From Geomonas ferrireducens (GTDB lineage Bacteria > Desulfobacterota > Desulfuromonadia > Geobacterales > Geobacteraceae), in assembly GCF_004917065.1 (NCBI RefSeq), contig NZ_SSYA01000002.1:1155897-1219896 (forward strand): a stretch of 64,000 bases of DNA, read 5' to 3'. A program made the position numbers and the translations under genes. A model generated the notes under the pieces. It made no database searches and was not told the DNA's origin. It saw only the letters and a list, made by a program, of their open reading frames with translations. Numbering within the stretch: the first letter of the stretch is position 1; each line of letters opens with the position of its first letter. Shown piece after piece: positions 59,634-64,000 of this stretch.

Positions 59634-60110
59634 CTACTTGAACTCGGCGTAACGCGAGAGGACGAAGGCACGATCCTTCGCGTCCTTCTCGTGGCAACCG
59701 AAGCAGTCGCGCTTGCCGTCGAGCCCGGAAGGCTTGCCGTCGGGGGTGAAGCCTACGAAACGCCAGCCGCCGGTCTCCTTGGCCTTCTTGTCACGCTGCA
59801 TCATGACGATCATGGTCTTCTTGCCCGGCACCTGCTTGCCGCCTTCCTCCTTTATGGAGTAGTTGACGGCGACGAAACGGCTGCCGTCGGGGTAGTTGGC
59901 TGCACCCGACTTGTAGGCGGGCATCGCCTTTTTGTTCACGTAGATGTAGTGGATGCCGTAGAACATGGACTTCTTGTCGGTGATCACCCTCGCCTTGCTT
60001 TTTTCCCAGTTCTCATAGTTCCTGGGAAGGGTCCCCTGTTCAGCAGCAAAGGCAGCGCCTGTTACGCCTACCAGGGCGGCAAGAGCCAGCAAAGAAATCA
60101 TTTTTTTCAT
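59634..60110 (-). CDS. Cytochrome P460 family c-type heme protein
   Basis: This 158-residue periplasmic protein has a signal peptide (MISLLALAALVGVTGAAFA) and a cytochrome P460-type domain with YVNKKAMPAYKSG, FVAVNYSIKEEGG and a C-terminal heme-binding CFGCH (CxxCH). P460 family members include hydroxylamine or nitric oxide oxidising enzymes and related electron-transfer proteins. The ATG at 60110 has GGAGG upstream. It has its own terminator and is probably monocistronic. The distinctive cross-link Lys/Tyr cannot be confirmed by eye. Confidence 0.85.
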   Translation of the reverse strand: MKKMISLLALAALVGVTGAAFAAEQGTLPRNYENWEKSKARVITDKKSMFYGIHYIYVNKKAMPAYKSGAANYPDGSRFVAVNYSIKEEGGKQVPGKKTMIVMMQRDKKAKETGGWRFVGFTPDGKPSGLDGKRDCFGCHEKDAKDRAFVLSRYAEFK

Positions 60111-60227
60111 TGTCGTGCCTCCGATTGATGAGAAAGTTGGTCCGTTTTCGAACATCGAGGTCCGAGCGCGGGCCCTAAAGAGATACCACGCCGTGGCGAC
60201 GCTATCAAAGGTTGTATTAAATTAAGT

Positions 60228-61109
60228 TCACGGAAAGACGGTCCGGCTGGAGGTGCCCGACGCGGCCGGCGACCAGGGATAATCCGCCAGGTGGTCGGCA
60301 AGCTCGTCCTTGTGATAGCGATCAACCTTCTGAGCCAGGAGCACCAGGGTCATCACGACCGGCAGGGTGAAGATGAAGATCCCGGTCAGCCCCATCAGGT
60401 TCTCACCGATATAGAAGGTGACACCCAGGTTGAAGACGATCACGCAAAGGTAGAGAAACGGCCCGTAAAGCGAGCGGAACGGGGCGGCGACAACGCCTGC
60501 CGGGCGCCGCTTCGCGCTCCCCACACGGTCGATCCGCTGCAGGACGAAGATGAGGGCGGCACTCACGAGCCACCATCCCCAGTAGTTGGACATCGGGATG
60601 CCGAAATGGGTCCCCACCTCGCGATACCCGTAGATCCTCCCCAGAAACCAGCGGTTCCCCTGCAGTGCCACCGGGTCGGTGATGATGTCCAAAAAGACCT
60701 GGAACAGCGAGCCTAAAAGCAGCACAGGGAAAGAGCGGCGCAGGCGTGCCGTCTCGAGGAGCACGAGGTCTCCCTTTAAGCGCTTTACCGGCCCAAGGAC
60801 CAGAAGTGCCGTGGCGTAGCTGCAGTAGGTGAGGAAAACGTAGGAGAGCGAGTCGAAGAAAGGGACGCCCGCGATCCAGAGCTCACGGTCGCGCGTCACG
60901 TCCACGTAGTAGTACCAGCCGTAGGGAAAGCCCGTGTTGATCGAGGAATACTCGGAGGCGAAGGCGACCAGGTAGCCGCAGACGGTGAACCACGCCGTCT
61001 TCTTCCACCCGAGGTGCAGCACGGCGGTGACGAGGTAGACGGCGAAAAAAGCGAAGACGTAGGGACGCATGGTGAAGGTCCCCACCGCGATGTCGAGGAT
61101 GTGGGTCAT
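60228..61109 (-). CDS. Carotenoid biosynthesis family membrane protein (DUF422/CruF-like)
   Basis: This 293-residue inner-membrane protein has about seven hydrophobic segments and the family blocks EYSSINTGFPYGWYYY, VPFFDSLSYVFLTY, VFLDIITDPVALQG and THFGIPMSNYWGWWLVSA. CruF and relatives hydrate carotenoid ends, while some DUF422 members work with bacterioruberin-type synthesis. The acidic/His residues of the blocks are preserved. No other carotenoid gene is seen in this window, so its substrate is unclear. It ends with AASGTSSRTVFP. Confidence 0.82.
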   Translation of the reverse strand: MTHILDIAVGTFTMRPYVFAFFAVYLVTAVLHLGWKKTAWFTVCGYLVAFASEYSSINTGFPYGWYYYVDVTRDRELWIAGVPFFDSLSYVFLTYCSYATALLVLGPVKRLKGDLVLLETARLRRSFPVLLLGSLFQVFLDIITDPVALQGNRWFLGRIYGYREVGTHFGIPMSNYWGWWLVSAALIFVLQRIDRVGSAKRRPAGVVAAPFRSLYGPFLYLCVIVFNLGVTFYIGENLMGLTGIFIFTLPVVMTLVLLAQKVDRYHKDELADHLADYPWSPAASGTSSRTVFP

Positions 61110-61171
61110 ACCGGCGGGTCTCCGATGTAGTAGCGATCTTGAGGCTGCGATACGGACAGCGAAAAAGCATC

Positions 61172-61221
61172 GCCCCCTCCCCCGCCTGCGGGTCGAAACC
61201 CGAAATGGAGGGGGAGGGGGC
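61172..61221 (-). terminator. Terminator-like hairpin after mlaD
   Basis: GCCCCCTCCCCC pairs with the GGGGGAGGGGGC that ends at 61221; an inner stem CGGGT-CGAA-ACCCG is visible too. On the minus strand it is followed by GATGCTTTTTCG. It lies 28 bp after the mlaD stop and is likely its terminator. Confidence 0.65.
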
Positions 61222-61248
61222 AGTAGATGGAGCTAAAGCGTTACACCT

Positions 61249-62319
61249 TTAGAAAAGCGTCCCGACGATGGTGCCTAAGACAGAGATGGGGCCGGTGTCG
61301 CCGAGCCCTTCCATGGCGCGTTCCGCCTTCTTGAGCGTTGCCGTGGTGTCGCGGTAGAGCTGGTCCTCGTTGACAAGCTTCCCGATGGTCCCCTGGCCGG
61401 AGTTGATCTTCTGGGTGATCTCCTTCACGTTTTTCGACGCGTCGCGCAGGTCGTTGTAGAGGGAGTCGTCGTGCACCAGCTTGCCCATGGTCCCTTCGCC
61501 CTTGTTGATCTTCGCGGTGATCTCCCGGACGTCCTTCATGCTCGCGTTCAGGTCCTGGGTGCCGCTTCTGAGATCCTTGATGAGGGCGGAGGCGTCGGTG
61601 TACACGGTGTCGTCGTTGACGAGCTTGCCCAAGGTACCCTCGCCGCGCTCGATCTTGCCGGCGACTACCTTCAGGCTGGACACGGCGCTGCTCGCGTCGT
61701 CGAAGAGCTGGCGGTCGTTCAAAAGCATGGCGAGCGACCCTTCGCCGCGATCCATCTTGCCGGTGATGCTGCTGATGTTGGCGATCGCCTCCTTCAGGTT
61801 GCCGCGGTTGTCGTCCAGGATGCCGCTGATCTTTTGCATCACCTCGTCCTGGTTCTTGTTCAGGTTGTTGACCAGGACCTTGGTGTCCTTGATTACGGCG
61901 GAAAGGTCGTCGACGATGATGTCGATGTTGGCGACGTCCTTTCCTCTCACCGTTCCCCCCTCCGGAAGCAGCGGCGCGTTCGGGGAACCGAAGGAGAGAC
62001 CGAGGAACTGGCCGCCCAGAAGGTTCGTGAGCCTCAGGCCGGCGACGGTGTCGGTCTTGATGCGGGTACCGGGTTTCACCTCAAAATCGATCTCGATCTT
62101 GTCGTTCAGCACCACGATGTCCTTGATGCGACCGACGTCGACGCCCGCCAGGCGGACCGGGTCGCCCACCTTGAGGCCGGTGATGCTGGTGAGGTAGGTC
62201 TTGTACTTGACGTTCTTCTCGAACGGGTTCCACTTCTCCCCCACCTCCAGGAGTACGCCCAGGATGATGAGACCGAACACGAAGAACATGCCGACCTTTT
62301 TCTCGACTGACAGAGCCAT
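61249..62319 (-). CDS. mlaD: MlaD family (MCE domain) lipid transport protein with C-terminal repeats
   Basis: This 356-residue protein has an N-terminal membrane anchor (VGMFFVFGLIILGVLL) and one MCE domain (about 38-115, KVGDPVRLAGVDVGRIKDI), as in MlaD of the phospholipid transport system. The C-terminal half carries four copies of a motif of about 40-60 residues ending GEGTLGKLVNDDTVYTDA (variants GEGSLAMLLNDRQLFDD, GEGTMGKLVHDDSLYND, GQGTIGKLVNEDQLYRD), separated by helical stretches. GGAGG lies upstream of the ATG. It follows mlaE by 32 bp. Confidence 0.9.
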   Translation of the reverse strand: MALSVEKKVGMFFVFGLIILGVLLEVGEKWNPFEKNVKYKTYLTSITGLKVGDPVRLAGVDVGRIKDIVVLNDKIEIDFEVKPGTRIKTDTVAGLRLTNLLGGQFLGLSFGSPNAPLLPEGGTVRGKDVANIDIIVDDLSAVIKDTKVLVNNLNKNQDEVMQKISGILDDNRGNLKEAIANISSITGKMDRGEGSLAMLLNDRQLFDDASSAVSSLKVVAGKIERGEGTLGKLVNDDTVYTDASALIKDLRSGTQDLNASMKDVREITAKINKGEGTMGKLVHDDSLYNDLRDASKNVKEITQKINSGQGTIGKLVNEDQLYRDTTATLKKAERAMEGLGDTGPISVLGTIVGTLF

Positions 62320-62351
62320 ATATCTCTACCTCCGGAACAAAGGAAAAACAG

Positions 62352-63128
62352 TTACATAAGGAGCCTGGTCAGGACGTAGTCGGCGACCAGGATCAGCATG
62401 AAAGATAGAACTACGGACCGCGTGGTGGACTGACCGATCCCCCTGGCGCCGCCTGAGGTGGCGAAGCCGACATAGCAGCATACCAGGGCGATGATCGCGC
62501 CAAAGACCATGGACTTGGTGAGGCCGATGCCGATCTCCTTCATCTTAAGGGCAGCGGTCAGGCTGTCGTAGTAGGTGGCGTAGGAGACGAAGATCTGCGG
62601 GTGCAGGTTGCTGATGAGCGCCCCCCCGACGATGCCGATCAGGTCGCCGTACAGAACCAGTGCCGGGACACAGATGATGCAGGCGATGAAGCGCGGCATG
62701 GCCAGGTAGCGCACCGGGTCGATGTCGAGCGTCTTCAGCGCATCGATCTCCTCGTACACCGTCATGACGCCGAGTTCCGCTGCCATGGCGGAACCGCAGC
62801 GCCCGGCGACCAGGAAGCTCGTCATGACCGGGCCGAGTTCACGCACCATGGAGTGCCCGACGATGGCCCCTATGATGTTCTGCCCGCCGTACTTCTGCAA
62901 TTCGACGCCGGTCTGCAGTGCGAGCACCATCCCCACGAAGAAGGCCATTACCGACGCGACAGGGAGGGTGTCCCAGCCGATCACCGCCATCTGGGTCAGG
63001 ATGCTCGGGATGTTGCGGGGCGCCTCCCGCACGAAGTAGATGATCTTCCCCTGGAGGATGGCCATCTCCCCCAGCACCTGGTGAAAGTAGAGGACCTTCT
63101 TGCCTAAGCGTTCAAAAACTTGCGTCAC
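62352..63128 (-). CDS. mlaE: MlaE family ABC transporter permease
   Basis: This 258-residue inner-membrane permease has about five or six hydrophobic segments and the family blocks GWDTLPVASVMAFFVGMVLALQTGVELQKYG, RELGPVMTSFLVAGRCGSAMAAELGVMTVYEEIDAL, and GLTKSMVFGAIIALVCCYVGF quoted in pieces. It starts at a GTG that overlaps the upstream gene stop in GTGA. The partner MlaD follows, but no MlaF ATPase gene lies between or directly beside them in the window. Confidence 0.92.
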   Translation of the reverse strand: MTQVFERLGKKVLYFHQVLGEMAILQGKIIYFVREAPRNIPSILTQMAVIGWDTLPVASVMAFFVGMVLALQTGVELQKYGGQNIIGAIVGHSMVRELGPVMTSFLVAGRCGSAMAAELGVMTVYEEIDALKTLDIDPVRYLAMPRFIACIICVPALVLYGDLIGIVGGALISNLHPQIFVSYATYYDSLTAALKMKEIGIGLTKSMVFGAIIALVCCYVGFATSGGARGIGQSTTRSVVLSFMLILVADYVLTRLLM

Positions 63129-64000
63129 TTATCACCCCATTTGGGTCCGAAGGGAAGCCAGAAGAGATTCACCCCCTCCTGACCGCCGTCGCGCTTCAGG
63201 CTGATCAGTCCCTTCAGAAGTTTCAGCTCGCGCTCCTTTGCCGTCCTGCGGTAGGAGATCAGCGGGAAGAGTTCGTAGGCGAGGTCATCGCCGCGCCGCT
63301 CGTGCCAGAACAGGTTCCACAAAACACTGGAGGTGGAGTTACCCGCCTCGTCCCACCGCCTTTGATAAAGGCGCCAAAGCGGTGCCCATTCCTTTTCGAT
63401 CCCGTCCTTGTCGAGGATCGGCTCGAGCAGAGCGGGGAACGAGAACGAGGAGACGCCGTCGGTGTTCTTCCGGTAGAGATAAAGCGGCCACAGTGTGTTA
63501 CGGCGCCGCTGGTTTCCGTCTTTGGGCCAGTACTCGCGGTTGTCACGGTACAGGAAAAAGAGTACCCGGTCCTGCTCCTGGCCGAATATGTCCGATTTCA
63601 GTTCCTCGTGCTTGTACAGCGGCCACATGTACCAGGTCTTCTCCCCTTCCGGGTAGCTCTCATGGGAGTAGAAGGGAAGGAAGGAGTCGCCGTTTTTCTT
63701 CTCGCCACGGACCTTGGTGATGAAGGGCCAGAAGTAATCCACTTCCTCTACCTTCTTACCGCGGTCCTCGGTGTAGCCGAAGAAGGGCCACAGGTAGCTG
63801 CGCGAGGTCCTCTTGGGAGAGTCGGTCGAGGCGTACAGCGGGAAGATGAACTTCTTCTCGGTCGGGTTGTCGGTGTTGAGCCCGGTCCTTTCGGACGTGT
63901 AAAAGGGCCAGAGCACGAAGCGCTTCTCGTACACCCCGGTCTTGTGCGACTGACCGTAGAGCGGGAAGACGTCGAAGCCCGACTCGTTCTCGCCCGAAGT
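63125..64000 (-). CDS. Partial repeat protein with W-P-x-Y/F motifs (N-terminus beyond window)
   Basis: The reading frame is open to the right edge, so only the last 291 residues are seen. It consists of about twelve irregular modules built round motifs such as LWPFYTSE, FPLYASTD, LWPFFGYT, MWPLYKHEE, LWPLYLYR and NLFWLPFGP, each followed by charged loops. This could be an integral outer-membrane or beta-propeller-like repeat. No catalytic motif or family is recognised. It overlaps mlaE by 4 bp, so it is in the same operon and probably takes part in lipid transport or envelope structure. Confidence 0.7.
   Translation of the reverse strand, partial: TSGENESGFDVFPLYGQSHKTGVYEKRFVLWPFYTSERTGLNTDNPTEKKFIFPLYASTDSPKRTSRSYLWPFFGYTEDRGKKVEEVDYFWPFITKVRGEKKNGDSFLPFYSHESYPEGEKTWYMWPLYKHEELKSDIFGQEQDRVLFFLYRDNREYWPKDGNQRRRNTLWPLYLYRKNTDGVSSFSFPALLEPILDKDGIEKEWAPLWRLYQRRWDEAGNSTSSVLWNLFWHERRGDDLAYELFPLISYRRTAKERELKLLKGLISLKRDGGQEGVNLFWLPFGPKWGDK

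Overview
The window looks like the chromosome of a Geobacter-type deltaproteobacterium (Geobacter/Citrifermentans/Geomonas group). The support is a GC-rich backbone, a probable UGA-decoding selenoprotein thioredoxin, B12-dependent mutase accessory genes, bacteriohemerythrin, a P460 cytochrome, several sensor kinases and response regulators, and many intergenic palindromic repeats. This assignment is an inference from gene content and style, not from a database search.

Bases 1 to about 5,100 are the right end of an integrative element. It is visibly richer in A+T than the rest and abuts the 3' end of a tRNA-Arg(CCU) gene. It carries a tyrosine recombinase, two small or unrecognised proteins, and a 588-residue protein with polymerase-palm-like motifs. 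The left end lies outside the window.

From 5.1 to 14.3 kb there is a housekeeping block, mostly on the minus strand: surE-pcm-rpoS-apt (protein repair and stationary phase), a TrmJ-like RNA methyltransferase, a DedA protein, an L,D-transpeptidase, the B12 group cobO / B12-binding subunit / meaB, and tRNA-Val. From 14.3 to 29.2 kb there are an orphan PAS protein, a beta-barrel protein, a histidine kinase/response regulator pair, the Sec-containing thioredoxin read through an in-frame TGA with a SECIS-like hairpin, a polysaccharide deacetylase, hemerythrin, an RlmI-type methyltransferase, an ABC-F ATPase, a YggS-type PLP protein, Maf and TrmFO.

From 29.2 to 34.1 kb lie topA, dprA and a LysM protein, followed by TrhP on the other strand. 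From 35.8 to 46.9 kb a minus-strand set of tightly packed genes encodes two secreted repeat proteins (one a 1925-residue OmpA-type protein with a collagen-like hinge), a FecR-type protein, a membrane histidine kinase and a response-regulator diguanylate cyclase. It reads as an envelope module coupled to cyclic-di-GMP.

From 47 to 64 kb there are DUF4911-tldD, a membrane-tethered C13 (legumain-like) peptidase, class II DAHP synthase, a TMTC-like TPR membrane protein, leucyl aminopeptidase, an endonuclease/phosphatase-family + phospholipase D + small Cys/His protein operon, an M16 peptidase, cytochrome P460, a carotenoid biosynthesis membrane protein, and an Mla-type lipid transport pair (mlaD, mlaE) downstream of a W-P-x-Y repeat protein that runs off the window edge.

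The strongest unusual signals are the selenoprotein thioredoxin, the palm-motif protein on the integrative element, the envelope/c-di-GMP operon, and several repeat families: a CCCCCCTTCGCAAAGGGGGG palindrome family, GAACGTT heptamer arrays, and a 204-bp near-identical tandem duplication.
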